From JANLVI01 sp031363915 (GTDB lineage: Bacteria; Vulcanimicrobiota; Vulcanimicrobiia; Vulcanimicrobiales; Vulcanimicrobiaceae): DNA of 64,000 bases. The stretch lies in contig JANLVI010000002.1 of NCBI GenBank assembly GCA_031363915.1, positions 52,390 to 116,389 of the forward strand. Direction: 5' to 3'. A program made the translations under genes and the position numbers. This document shows positions 8,348 through 16,878 of this stretch, in pieces; within the stretch, counting starts at the first letter, position 1, and each line of letters opens with the position of its first letter. The notes below the pieces were generated by a model that was not told the origin of the DNA, made no database searches, and worked only from the letters and a program-made list of their open reading frames with translations.

Positions 8348-10126
8348 ATGGCACTCTCAAGCGAAACCTTGGTCACTCTGCTTCGCCGCTCTCTGATCGA
8401 GATGCCGCGGACGGCTCTCTTGGAACGCGATGCGGGAGGCGGCTGGGTGGGACTTGGCAATGCCGACATGCTCGCCCGCGTCGAAGCGATCGCCCTTGCG
8501 ATCCGCGCTCGCGGCGTGGGCCGCGGCGAGCGCGTCGGCTTGATGGCCAGCAACTGTTCCGATTGGATCGTCGTCAATTTCGGCATCCTCTCTGCGGGCT
8601 GCGTGACCGTGCCGATCTATACGACGCAAGCGCCGGATCAAATCGAGATGATCCTCGTCGATAGCGATGCCAAGCTGCTCTTTATCGATCGCCCCGAGAC
8701 GCTCGAGCGTCTGCACGCCGCGGGCCTCGCGTTGCCGCCGGTCGTCGAATTCACCGCGATCGACGGACTCGCAGCATGCGAAGTGCAGGGTATGGCGCTC
8801 CGCGCTGCCGAGCCCACGCGCGCCGCGGCGCTGGCCGCCGAGATCGCACCCGCGGACCTCGCGGTGCTCATCTACACCTCGGGCACGACGGGCCGTCCCA
8901 AAGGCGTGATGCTCTCGCACTTCAACATCGCATCGAACGCGATCGACTCGTTCGAAACCGTCGCCGACATTATTCTGCCGGGTTCGCAGGTGCTCTCGAT
9001 GCTGCCGTACGCGCACATTTACGAACACACCAACATCTTCGGCTACTTCTCGCGCGGCGCGAGCATCTACATCACCCACGCGCCCGAACAGTTGCTCGAA
9101 GATTTGCGCTCCGTGAAACCGATCTGCACGTTCGCCGTGCCGCGCATCTTCGAGCGCGTGCTCGTCGGCATCAATGCAACCGCAAAGAAAGCCGGCGGAC
9201 TGCGCGCGAAGCTCGTCCCATGGGCGCTGGGCGTCGGGCGCGACTACATGCGCGCCAAGCACGGCCCGGGATCGAACGGTTCGCTGCTCTCCTTGCAGTA
9301 CGCACTCGCGCACGCACTCGTGCTCAAGAAAATCCGTCCCATGCTGGGCCTCGATAACTTGATCTTCTTCGGCAGCGGCAGTGCGCCGCTACACGAGGAT
9401 ATCGCCTACACGTTTGCCGGCTGCAATATTTCCATTCTCGAAGGATACGGCCTGAGCGAAGCAGCGCCCGTCGTCACGTGCAACGATCCGCACGATCCGC
9501 ATATTGGCACTGTTGGCAAAGCGATACCGGGCGTCGAACTCAAACTCGACGTTGACGGCGAACTCCTCGTGCGCGGACCCAACGTCATGCAAGGCTACTA
9601 TCACGATCCCGAATCGACGAGCACGACGATCGTCGACGGCTGGCTTCACACCGGGGACATCGCGACGATCGACCCCGAGGGCTACGTTAAAATCACCGAC
9701 CGCAAGAAAGAACTCTTCAAAACGTCGGGCGGCAAGTACATCGCCCCGGCGCGCGTCGAATCGTCAATCCGGCGGTCCGCATTCGTAAGCCAGGTGCTGG
9801 TGCTCGGTTCCGGACAGGCACATCCCGCGGCGCTTGTCTCACCGAATTGGCCCGCACTCAAAGCCGAACTCGATCTCGCCGCCGACCTGCCGACCGACGA
9901 ATGTTCGAAGCTGCCGAGCGTCATCGACTTTCTCACGCGTGAGATGATCGCGCAGACGGCGGACCTTGCAAGTTTCGAGCAGATCCGTTGGGTCGGTGTG
10001 CTGCCGCGCGATCTGACCGTCGAGGACGGCGAACTCTCGCCGACGCTCAAAGTCAAACGGCGGGTCGTCGAAGAGCGCTACGCGGCGCTGATCGAGGCGA
10101 CGTTCGCCGCAGGAGCTCAGCGGTAG
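8348..10126 (+). CDS. Long-chain fatty acid-CoA ligase (AMP-forming)
   Basis: A 592-residue adenylate-forming enzyme of the FAA1/FadD15 type, activating fatty acids to acyl-CoA via acyl-AMP. The P-loop motif LIYTSGTTGRPKGVM (about residues 175-190), the ILEGYGLSEAAPVV A5 motif, WLHTGDIATIDPEGYVKI and the hinge DRKKELFKTSGGKYI are all intact. The long insert after SHFNIASNAIDSF and the sequence FAVPRIFERV are typical of long-chain enzymes. ATG at 8348 is 87 bp from the divergent barrel-like gene. The gene converges with the crotonase gene and overlaps it by 10 bp. It is one of three acyl-CoA ligases within 8 kb. Chain length preference is not predictable. Confidence 0.9.
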   Translation: MALSSETLVTLLRRSLIEMPRTALLERDAGGGWVGLGNADMLARVEAIALAIRARGVGRGERVGLMASNCSDWIVVNFGILSAGCVTVPIYTTQAPDQIEMILVDSDAKLLFIDRPETLERLHAAGLALPPVVEFTAIDGLAACEVQGMALRAAEPTRAAALAAEIAPADLAVLIYTSGTTGRPKGVMLSHFNIASNAIDSFETVADIILPGSQVLSMLPYAHIYEHTNIFGYFSRGASIYITHAPEQLLEDLRSVKPICTFAVPRIFERVLVGINATAKKAGGLRAKLVPWALGVGRDYMRAKHGPGSNGSLLSLQYALAHALVLKKIRPMLGLDNLIFFGSGSAPLHEDIAYTFAGCNISILEGYGLSEAAPVVTCNDPHDPHIGTVGKAIPGVELKLDVDGELLVRGPNVMQGYYHDPESTSTTIVDGWLHTGDIATIDPEGYVKITDRKKELFKTSGGKYIAPARVESSIRRSAFVSQVLVLGSGQAHPAALVSPNWPALKAELDLAADLPTDECSKLPSVIDFLTREMIAQTADLASFEQIRWVGVLPRDLTVEDGELSPTLKVKRRVVEERYAALIEATFAAGAQR

Positions 10127-10926
10127 TCGGCTTTGCGCCGTTCGTGAAACGCTGCCATCGCCTCGGCGAAGTCTTCGCCGTTCAAGAACGCCGCGTTCCA
10201 AACGGCCGTGAACGCGAGGCCGTCGCTGACCGGCCGGTTCTGCGAGGCGTTCATCACGCGCTTGATGCCGCTCGTCGTGAGCGGCGAGTGCGCGGCGATC
10301 TCAGTCGCGACCCGCGCAGCGTGAGCGTGTACGTCGCCGGTGATTTCGTTCACCAAGCCGATCGCGTGTGCACGCGCGGCGTCAATCGTCCGGCCGGTAA
10401 GCGCGAGTTCACGCGCGTTGCCCTCGCCGACGATCATTGGCAGCCGCTGCAGGCCGCCCAAATCCGCGACGATCGCGAGCTGCACTTCGCGTAGAGAGAA
10501 CTGCGCGGCGGGCGTCGCGTAACGAATGTCGCACGCCGAGATCAACTCCACGCCCGACCCGATACACCAGCCGTCGATCGCCGCGATCACCGGCATGCGC
10601 GCGTTCGCGACGGCGTTAAATGCGTTCTGCATCCCCGCGAGCATGGCGAGAAACCCAACGCGGTCGCGACCGCTGTACGCTTGCCCAGGCTCGAGCCCCG
10701 GCTCGGCAAGCATGGATTGCACGTCGAGGCCATAGGAGAAGTGATTGCCGCTGCCTTGCAGCACGACCGCGCGTACGGAGAGGTCGACATCGAGCGCCGC
10801 CATAGCCGGTGCAAGCTCGCGCCAGAGCGCAGGCCCCATGGCGTTGCCTTTGCCAGGCCCAAGCAATTCGACCGTCGCGACCGCACCATCACGCTCCACG
10901 CTCAGCGCCAGGGAATTTTGTTCCAT
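10117..10926 (-). CDS. Enoyl-CoA hydratase/isomerase family protein, dienoyl-CoA isomerase-like
   Basis: A 269-residue crotonase. The oxyanion-hole segments FSYGLDVQSML and IDGWCIGSGVELISACDIRY are present. After ACDIRY comes FSLREVQLAIVADLG: the Asp, Glu and Asp fall where delta3,5-delta2,4-dienoyl-CoA isomerase (ECH1) has its three acidic residues, so double-bond shifting in unsaturated acyl-CoA is more likely than plain hydration. The C-terminal AFLNGEDFAEAMAAFHERR is the trimer helix. The start is ATG at 10926, with GGAG 8 bp upstream; a GTG at 10947 is possible. It is divergent from the second acyl-CoA ligase (41 bp) and converges on the first, so it sits within a fatty-acid breakdown neighbourhood. 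Confidence 0.85.
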   Translation of the reverse strand: MEQNSLALSVERDGAVATVELLGPGKGNAMGPALWRELAPAMAALDVDLSVRAVVLQGSGNHFSYGLDVQSMLAEPGLEPGQAYSGRDRVGFLAMLAGMQNAFNAVANARMPVIAAIDGWCIGSGVELISACDIRYATPAAQFSLREVQLAIVADLGGLQRLPMIVGEGNARELALTGRTIDAARAHAIGLVNEITGDVHAHAARVATEIAAHSPLTTSGIKRVMNASQNRPVSDGLAFTAVWNAAFLNGEDFAEAMAAFHERRKADYR

Positions 10927-10967
10927 CAGGCTTACTCCACGGATCACGCTTGTTCCAGAGGTTGCAT

Positions 10968-12623
10968 ATGAACGTCGTCAATCGCTCGGCCGACACCGGG
11001 ACAATCCCCGGTCTCATGATGGATGTCCCGCTCACGATTCGCGGAATCCTCGAACACGCCGTACGCAACCACCCCAAACGCGAGATCGTCTCGCGCGACG
11101 GCGCCGGGATGGCACGTTACACGTACCGCGAGTTCGGCGCGCGCGTCGCGCAACTGGCGAACGCCTTGCGCCGCATGGGCATCAAGCCCGGCGACCGCGT
11201 CGCGAGTTTCGCTTGGAACACGCACCGGCATCTGGAACTGTACTACGCGGTGCCGTCCATCGGTGCGATCCTGCACACCGCGAACATCCGACTGTTCCCC
11301 GATCAGGTCGGCTACGTAATCGAGCATGCCGACGACAAGGTAATCTTCGTCGACGGTTCGCTCGCACCGGCGGTGAAAGCGGCGATCGACGCGCGCCCGG
11401 GCCTGGCCGATCGCGGCTATGTAACGATGGGAGAGGCGACCGCCGCGCTACCGAGTGCGCGCGACTACGAAACGTTGCTCGCCGCAGAGAGCACGCAGAT
11501 CGCGTGGCCCGATCTCGATGAGAACGCGGCGGCGATGTTGTGCTACACCTCGGCGACGACGGGCGATCCCAAGGCGGCACTCTACACGCATCGTTCGACG
11601 GTCATCCACGCCCTCGCAACCGGTCTGACCGACACGTTCTCGCTCTCGCAAAAAGATACGGTGCTGCCGATCGTGCCGCAGTTCCATGTCAATGCCTGGG
11701 GACTGCCTTTCCTCACGCTGATGATCGGCGCGAAGGTCGTGATGCCGGGCTCGGGGATGGATCACAAGAGCATCATCGACTTGATCGAGGCCGAAGGCGT
11801 CACGTTCAGCGCGGGCGTTCCGACGGTGTGGCTCGCGATCCGCGATGCACTGCACGCGCGCGGCAAAGGGCTTGCGACGCTCACGCGTCTCGTCATCGGG
11901 GGTTCCGCCGTACCGCCGAAATTGCTCGATGATCTCGAAGATCTCGGTATCCGCGTGATTCACGCGTGGGGCATGACGGAGATGTCGCCGGTCGGCACGG
12001 TCTCGTATCTTAAAGGCGAACTCGAATCGCTGCCGATCGAAGATCAGCGCCGCAAGAAACTAAAACAGGGTCCGTTCTCGCCGATCGTGCAGTGGAAAGT
12101 GCTCGACGACGACGGTCATGAGGTCGCGCAGGACGGTCATTCACGCGGCGAACTCTGGGTGCGCGGGCCGGCTGTTGCGGCGTCGTACTACCAGAATCCC
12201 GAAGCGACCGCCGCGGCGTTCGTTGATGGCTGGTTCAAAACCGGCGACATCGTTACGGTCGATGACGACGGCTACATGGAGATCGTCGATCGCTCCAAGG
12301 ATCTCGTCAAATCAGGCGGCGAGTGGATCAGTTCCGTCGAGCTCGAGAACACGCTGATGGGGCATCCTTCGGTCAAAGAAGCGTGCGTCTTCGGTGTGCC
12401 GCACGCAAAGTGGCTCGAACGCCCAATTGCCGCAGTCGTCAAACGCGAGGGCGCGGACATCGATGAGACGACCTTACGCGATTGGCTCGGCGAAAAAGTC
12501 GCGAAGTGGTGGCTGCCCGATCGCATCGTCTTCGTCGATGCGATCCCGCGCACGGGAGTCGGCAAATTCCTCAAACGCGACTTGCGCGAGAAATATCACG
12601 ACTTACTAACCGCCAAATCTTAA
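10968..12623 (+). CDS. Acyl-CoA ligase of the FadD/DmdB (long- or medium-chain) type
   Basis: A 551-residue AMP-forming ligase. It has the signatures of the medium/long-chain and 3-methylmercaptopropionate-CoA ligase group: IVPQFHVNAWGLPF, HAWGMTEMSPVG, WFKTGDIVTVDDDGYMEI, DRSKDLVKSGGEWISSVELE and the C-terminal PRTGVGKFLKRDLR with the catalytic lysine. AGAGG lies 6 bp before ATG at 10968. Odd point: the P-loop reads YTSATTGDPKAALYTH where the family normally has YTSGTTG(N/D)PKGV, so two glycines are alanine. The rest of the active site is normal, so it may still be active with altered kinetics. Substrate inferred only as a carboxylic acid. Confidence 0.88.
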   Translation: MNVVNRSADTGTIPGLMMDVPLTIRGILEHAVRNHPKREIVSRDGAGMARYTYREFGARVAQLANALRRMGIKPGDRVASFAWNTHRHLELYYAVPSIGAILHTANIRLFPDQVGYVIEHADDKVIFVDGSLAPAVKAAIDARPGLADRGYVTMGEATAALPSARDYETLLAAESTQIAWPDLDENAAAMLCYTSATTGDPKAALYTHRSTVIHALATGLTDTFSLSQKDTVLPIVPQFHVNAWGLPFLTLMIGAKVVMPGSGMDHKSIIDLIEAEGVTFSAGVPTVWLAIRDALHARGKGLATLTRLVIGGSAVPPKLLDDLEDLGIRVIHAWGMTEMSPVGTVSYLKGELESLPIEDQRRKKLKQGPFSPIVQWKVLDDDGHEVAQDGHSRGELWVRGPAVAASYYQNPEATAAAFVDGWFKTGDIVTVDDDGYMEIVDRSKDLVKSGGEWISSVELENTLMGHPSVKEACVFGVPHAKWLERPIAAVVKREGADIDETTLRDWLGEKVAKWWLPDRIVFVDAIPRTGVGKFLKRDLREKYHDLLTAKS

Positions 12624-12639
12624 CGTCGCTCGCGCACGG

Positions 12640-13452
12640 CTAAGCGTCGGGTTTGCGCGCGACGAAGACGTTTGCGGCAAGTGCGAGGTCGACGGGGTTG
12701 CCGTAGGCGGCGGTACCCGCATCGATGGCCGCTTGGGAGATCGCGTCGAGCCGAGAGGCGTTGCGTGATTCGATTTCCGCGCGCAAGGGCGACCCGTGCG
12801 TGAACCCCGGGATAACATCCGCCCACGTCGCGGCTCGGCTGCGCTCGCGAACTTCAACGACGTCGGCTTCGGAAAAACCCGCGGCACGCAAACGTTCGAC
12901 AATAAGGTCGGGCACGTCGTGGCCGTGCGGCATCCGGCGCATGAAGAGCGGCGGATCTTCGGGAAACGCAGCCTCCACGGTTTCGGACATGAGAAGCGCT
13001 GCTTCGTTGTCCTCGATGCTGCGCCAGACGTTGAACACATACCGTCCTCCCGGCCGTAAGACGCGCACGACTTCGCGAAACGACGCCTCCATATCGGGAA
13101 AGAACATCACACCGAATTGGCACACGGCAAGGTCGAAGGACGCATCGGCAAACGGCAACGCCATCGCGTCGGCATGCATCCACACAACGTTCCCATGCTC
13201 GACGCGCCGCTTGCCGACGGCGATCATTCCAGGGTTGAGATCGGTTGCAACGATTTCGGCCTCGCCGAGCAGCGCAGCGATCGCCTTGGTGGCGATCCCC
13301 GTTCCCGCGGCGATTTCCAAAACGCGGGTCGGTCGTAGCGCCGCGACCCGCGTCGCGAGGTCGCGTGCATACGGCTCGAAAAGAAACGGTCCCAAATGTC
13401 GATCGTAGAGTTCAGGGACCGAACCGGAAAAGCTCGCGTCGCCCGCGTTCAT
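12640..13452 (-). CDS. Class I SAM-dependent methyltransferase (UbiE-like)
   Basis: A 270-residue methyltransferase. Motif I is VLEIAAGTGIATKAIAALLG (about residues 40-60), motif II VATDLNPGMIAVGKRR, then MHADAMALPFADASFDLAVC and VLRPGGRYVFNVW, the standard order for small-molecule methyltransferases of the Methyltransf_11 type. The ATG at 13452 overlaps the thioesterase stop as ATGA, so the two are coupled. The gene ends 16 bp from the convergent acyl-CoA ligase. Substrate unknown. Confidence 0.85.
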   Translation of the reverse strand: MNAGDASFSGSVPELYDRHLGPFLFEPYARDLATRVAALRPTRVLEIAAGTGIATKAIAALLGEAEIVATDLNPGMIAVGKRRVEHGNVVWMHADAMALPFADASFDLAVCQFGVMFFPDMEASFREVVRVLRPGGRYVFNVWRSIEDNEAALLMSETVEAAFPEDPPLFMRRMPHGHDVPDLIVERLRAAGFSEADVVEVRERSRAATWADVIPGFTHGSPLRAEIESRNASRLDAISQAAIDAGTAAYGNPVDLALAANVFVARKPDA

Positions 13453-13892
13453 ACCGAACTCCCGCGCGGATACAGGATCATCTGCGTGCAGCGAAAGAGC
13501 GCAATGGTCTTGCCGGTCGCTTCTTCCGTTACCACGGAGTCCCACACTTGCGTCGTTCGGCCGCCGTGCACGAGCGAAGCGATACACGCAATTGCGCCTT
13601 CGCGGGCGGTGCCCAAGAAGTTGGTCTTGAGTTCGATCGTGGTGAAATTCTCGCCGTCCACAGGAAGACTCGCTAGGCAGCCGTAGCCCGCCGACGTATC
13701 CGCAAGAGCGATGACCGTCGCCGCATGGAGGTAGCCGTTGGGCGCCATGATCTCCGGACGAAGCGCGAGCCGCGAAGAGATCCGCCCGCTCTGGACGTCC
13801 GTAATTTCGATCCCGATAAGACCCGGCAAATGACCGTTGCCGCGTTCGATGAAATCGGCGATTGTCGGAAGCGTGCGTGGCATCGTCTCCAC
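13449..13892 (-). CDS. PaaI-family hot-dog thioesterase
   Basis: A 147-residue single hot-dog domain. The helix segment APNGYLHAATVIALADTSAGYG holds the family's catalytic region (NG, His and the acidic Asp of ADT), followed by FTTIELKTNFLGTAREG and a final strand KTIALFRCTQMI. Such enzymes hydrolyse aromatic or aliphatic acyl-CoA and can rescue trapped CoA. GTG at 13892 has GAGGGG about 8 bp upstream and is preferred to ATG at 13883, whose Shine-Dalgarno would be too close. First gene of a two-gene unit with the downstream methyltransferase. Its position beside three acyl-CoA ligases suggests a counter-acting thioesterase role. Confidence 0.82.
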   Translation of the reverse strand: METMPRTLPTIADFIERGNGHLPGLIGIEITDVQSGRISSRLALRPEIMAPNGYLHAATVIALADTSAGYGCLASLPVDGENFTTIELKTNFLGTAREGAIACIASLVHGGRTTQVWDSVVTEEATGKTIALFRCTQMILYPRGSSV

Positions 13893-13941
13893 TTGCCCGC
13901 CCCTCAGACGAAGCCCCCTAGCACTGCGTCGGGTCGGTCGA

Positions 13942-14109
13942 CTATTCGGAATCGGGCCGCAGTTTTGCGGTCATGGGATAGCCTTCGATTTCGCGCGGTT
14001 CGTCGCATGCGCGATCGACTTCACCGCGAACCGATTCACCGCGCGGCGAGCGCAGTTTCACGATCGCTTTGCCGTTGCCGTTACCAAGATCCAAGATATA
14101 GTCGCTCAT
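13942..14109 (-). CDS. Short hydrophilic protein, 55 residues, unknown
   Basis: An ORF of 55 residues (MSDYILDLGNGNGKAIVKL at the start, EGYPMTAKLRPDSE at the end) lies in the gap upstream of the thioesterase. Codon choice looks like the real genes around it, with mostly G or C in third positions and no rare stretches. It is charged, with no membrane segment, and its N-terminal half resembles a short beta hairpin. No good ribosome-binding site is visible. No family recognised. It could be the first gene of the thioesterase-methyltransferase unit (50-bp gap). Confidence 0.45.
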   Translation of the reverse strand: MSDYILDLGNGNGKAIVKLRSPRGESVRGEVDRACDEPREIEGYPMTAKLRPDSE

Positions 14110-14304
14110 GCACCAGATATACCCACGCCAACCGGCGTCCCAGCGTGATGCCGCTTACGTTTCAATCACGCCAAGCTTCTTCTTGAGCCAGAAGAAACGG
14201 TACTACGTCACATTTTGGCAAGCGAACGGAGAAATGCGATCGGATACGCATACCGGAGGCCCTACAGACCGAGCGGTCCCCGGGAGAGCACGTAAGCGAC
14301 GGGG

Positions 14305-14628
14305 CTAGCTGCTGGAATCGACGTTGCCGCAAATGAACGTGGTGTGCGAAAGATAGGCGAAGAGGAGCGGGAACGCAAGACCGCCGGCACCCTTGGCCTC
14401 TCCGATGAGGGCCGAACCCCCGCTGCCGATTCCGATAAAGAACGAAATGAGAAAAAAGATGATCGGAAAGAACGATGAGGCCGCCGTGAGTACCCCGGCC
14501 CCGATGAGCCGCCCAAGAAAGATGGAGTTAAGCGTTGCCACGGCCGGCTGTAAATCGTTCGAGAGCATGAACGGGATCGGAAAAACGACGGTCCGTCGGA
14601 TTGGTTTGGTATCGTCGAGGGCCGGCAT
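14305..14628 (-). pseudogene. MATE-family efflux transporter, N-terminal remnant
   Basis: The frame gives 107 residues from ATG at 14628. VVFPIPFMLSNDLQPAVATL, then SIFLGRLIGAGVLTAASSFF and FFIGIGSGGSALIGEAKGAG is the start of a MATE transporter (helices 1-2 and the conserved GIGSGSSVLIGQ-like loop). After GAGG the similarity stops and only about 25 residues follow before a stop, where a complete MATE protein has about 450. It is therefore a truncated, presumably non-functional gene. Its start is 18 bp from the divergent feruloyl-CoA synthetase-like gene, so the remnant may persist because its upstream region is that gene's promoter. Confidence 0.65.
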
Positions 14629-14646
14629 GGAGCGTACCGCGCGCGT

Positions 14647-16299
14647 ATGTATCATCGCCGTGTGCGCCCTCGCGGTGGGCGCGTGACCGTGATCCGGCAG
14701 GGCGCACCGCTCGAGGAGTTCCCCCCGACGATGATCGACCACCTCGAACGCTGGGCCCGCGAGGCCCCGACGCGCGTCTTCTTGGCCGAGCGCGGCGCCG
14801 ATGGCGCCTGGGCGACCATCGACTATGCAACGATGCTCGTGCGCACGATCCGCATCGCACAGGGCCTGCTCGATGCGGGAGCATCGGCCGAACGGCCCGT
14901 CGCGATCGTCTCCGAGAACAGCATCGCGCACGCGCTCGCCCTCTTCGGAGCACAGTATGCGGGCGTACCGGCCGCGCCGATCGCGCCAGCGACCGCCAAC
15001 GGCGGCGGCGAACGTTACGACGCGTTCCTTGAGGCACTCACGCCGTCGGTCATCATCGGTGCGGACATCAGGCGATACGACGTTGCACCGCAAGCGCGCG
15101 CTACACGGGCACGAGCCGCGATCGGTCCCGATACGATTGCGAAGATCATCTTCACCTCAGGCTCCATGGGCGCACCCAAGGGCGTCATCACAACGCAGCG
15201 GATGCTCTGCGCGAACCAGCAGAGCATCGTGCAGCTCTGGCCGTTCGCACGCAAGCCGCAGACACTCGTCGATTGGCTTCCCTGGCATCACGTGTACGGC
15301 GGCAACAAAGTACTCGGGCTCGCGCTCGCCAGCGGCGGAACACTCTACATCGACGGCGGCAAACCGACGGCCGACGGCTTCGCGATCACCGCGCGCAACT
15401 TGCGTGAGATCGCACCGACGGCGTACTTCAGCGTGCCGCGCGGTTACGCGATGCTCGCGAGCGCACTCGAGGATGATGCCGCGCTCGCCGCCTCACTCTT
15501 CGCGCGCACGGCGCTGCTCTGCAATGCGGGAGCGGCGCTCGGCGAGCGCGTCGCCGAAACGCTGCGCGAGCGCGCGCGTGCGTTCGGCCGCGACGTTCCG
15601 ATCCTCTCGTGCTGGGGAACGACCGAGACAGCACCGATGGCGACGGCTCCGGCAAATCTTCTCGAGCTTCGCGGGACGATCGGCGGGGCGGTCCCCGGTG
15701 TCACCATCAAACTCGAACCGCAGGACGGACGCAGCGAGTTGCGCGTACGCGGGCCGAGCGTCACGCCGGGATATTGGCGCGACCCCGCGCGTACGGCGGA
15801 CGCTTTCGATGCCGAGGGCTTCTACTGCAGCGGCGATGCAGCGGCGACGATCGACGACGTCAACGTACGTTTCGAGGGACGCATCGGGGAGAATTTCAAA
15901 CTCTCGTCCGCAACGTGGGTCAACGTCTCGAACGTCCGCGCGCGCTTTCTCGAAAGCGTCGGGCCGCTCGTCGAGGACGTCGTTCTCAGCGGCGAGGATC
16001 GCGAACGTATCGGTGCGCTCGTCTTTCTCGAACCCGCACTTGCCGCGAAACTCGTGCCTCACGAGATCGAGGCGCAGATAAGCGCGGCCCTCGCCGCGTG
16101 CGCGGGACCGGACTCCGCATCGATCGCACGCGCGGTCGCGATCGCCGAGTTGCCGCAGTCACCGGCGGAACGCACCGCAAAGGGAACGCTCAACGAACGC
16201 GAGGTTCTCGCTCGCCGCAGCGACATCGTCGAACGTCTGCACGCGGCAGATCCCGACGGTGAGGTTATCTGCCGTCCGCTGGGTACACGCTTGAAATGA
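14647..16299 (+). CDS. Feruloyl-CoA synthetase-like acyl-CoA ligase
   Basis: A protein of up to 550 residues in the AMP-binding superfamily. The block KIIFTSGSMGAPKGVITTQR followed by MLCANQQ, then DWLPWHHVYGGNKVLGLAL and GGTLYIDGGKPT, is characteristic of feruloyl-CoA synthases, which activate hydroxycinnamates for side-chain cleavage. SCWGTTETAPM and FKLSSATWVNVSNVRARFLE complete the active site; the final part RTAKGTLNEREVL carries the catalytic lysine region. The start is uncertain: ATG at 14647 gives a basic, unconserved dozen residues, and GTG at 14683 starts closer to the conserved part. The stop overlaps the next short ORF as ATGA. No hydratase/aldolase gene is adjacent, so the aromatic substrate is inferred. 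Confidence 0.82.
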   Translation: MYHRRVRPRGGRVTVIRQGAPLEEFPPTMIDHLERWAREAPTRVFLAERGADGAWATIDYATMLVRTIRIAQGLLDAGASAERPVAIVSENSIAHALALFGAQYAGVPAAPIAPATANGGGERYDAFLEALTPSVIIGADIRRYDVAPQARATRARAAIGPDTIAKIIFTSGSMGAPKGVITTQRMLCANQQSIVQLWPFARKPQTLVDWLPWHHVYGGNKVLGLALASGGTLYIDGGKPTADGFAITARNLREIAPTAYFSVPRGYAMLASALEDDAALAASLFARTALLCNAGAALGERVAETLRERARAFGRDVPILSCWGTTETAPMATAPANLLELRGTIGGAVPGVTIKLEPQDGRSELRVRGPSVTPGYWRDPARTADAFDAEGFYCSGDAAATIDDVNVRFEGRIGENFKLSSATWVNVSNVRARFLESVGPLVEDVVLSGEDRERIGALVFLEPALAAKLVPHEIEAQISAALAACAGPDSASIARAVAIAELPQSPAERTAKGTLNEREVLARRSDIVERLHAADPDGEVICRPLGTRLK

Positions 16300-16472
16300 A
16301 CGAGAGCGAACGCCCCACCGAAACCGAGGAGCGCGTACAAGAAAACCAAGTTCCGGCGCGAGCCCCGGAGATCAACCCCACGCATGACGACCGCAGTCCG
16401 CTGGACGTCGCTTTTCCCGAGCCGAAAACGACGGACCACGAGCACGAAAAGAGCACGCGCCCAGAAGGGTGA
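16296..16472 (+). CDS. Short acidic, proline-rich protein, 58 residues, unknown
   Basis: The ATG at 16296 overlaps the stop of the feruloyl-CoA synthetase-like gene (ATGA). The 58-residue product (MNESERPTETEERVQENQVP, ending EKSTRPEG) is highly charged, contains many Glu, Asp and Pro, and has no membrane segment or known domain; it looks intrinsically disordered. It ends 40 bp before the cNMP-binding gene. The overlap type and the operon position support translation, but the product could also simply carry ribosomes across the gap. Not recognised. Confidence 0.45.
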   Translation: MNESERPTETEERVQENQVPARAPEINPTHDDRSPLDVAFPEPKTTDHEHEKSTRPEG

Positions 16473-16512
16473 CCGCTCGGTCGGCGGCAACCAACTCCCG
16501 ACGGAGGACGAC

Positions 16513-16878
16513 ATGGCTGCCACGGATCTCTTTGCGGGAACAGATCGACACGCACTTTACAACGCCGGCGAGCGCATCTTCGGACGCGGTGAAACCGGTT
16601 CGCTGATGTATGCGGTGCTTGAAGGCGCGGTGGATATCGTTCTCAAGGGACGCCATATCGAGACGGTCACCGTGGGCGGCGTTTTCGGCGAGATGGCCCT
16701 GATCGACGACGAACCGCGCAGCGCTGAAGCCGTCGCGCAAGTGAAGACGCGCGTCGTCGAGATCGATCGCGATTCGTTTCTCGCACTCGTGCAACTCTCA
16801 CCGGAATTCGCACTCGACGTGATGGGCGATCTCACGCGTCGTCTGCGCCACATGGACGCGCTGGCGCGTACGTTCTGA
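16513..16878 (+). CDS. Stand-alone cyclic nucleotide-binding domain protein
   Basis: A 121-residue protein that is almost entirely one cNMP-binding domain: FGRGETGSLMYAVLEGAVDI, then the phosphate-binding cassette VFGEMALIDDEPRSAEAVA with the Glu and Arg that contact cyclic nucleotide. There is no DNA-binding helix-turn-helix, so it is not a complete CRP/FNR regulator. GGAGG at 16503-16507 sets the ATG. Its stop overlaps the gabD start (TGATG). In this position it could modulate the enzymes beside it, but no partner is known. Ligand may be cAMP, cGMP or none. Confidence 0.85.
   Translation: MAATDLFAGTDRHALYNAGERIFGRGETGSLMYAVLEGAVDIVLKGRHIETVTVGGVFGEMALIDDEPRSAEAVAQVKTRVVEIDRDSFLALVQLSPEFALDVMGDLTRRLRHMDALARTF

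Noticed and set aside
14629..15093. N-terminal extension of the MATE remnant to 262 residues
   Set aside because: The extra part is antisense to the ligase gene and has no transporter similarity.
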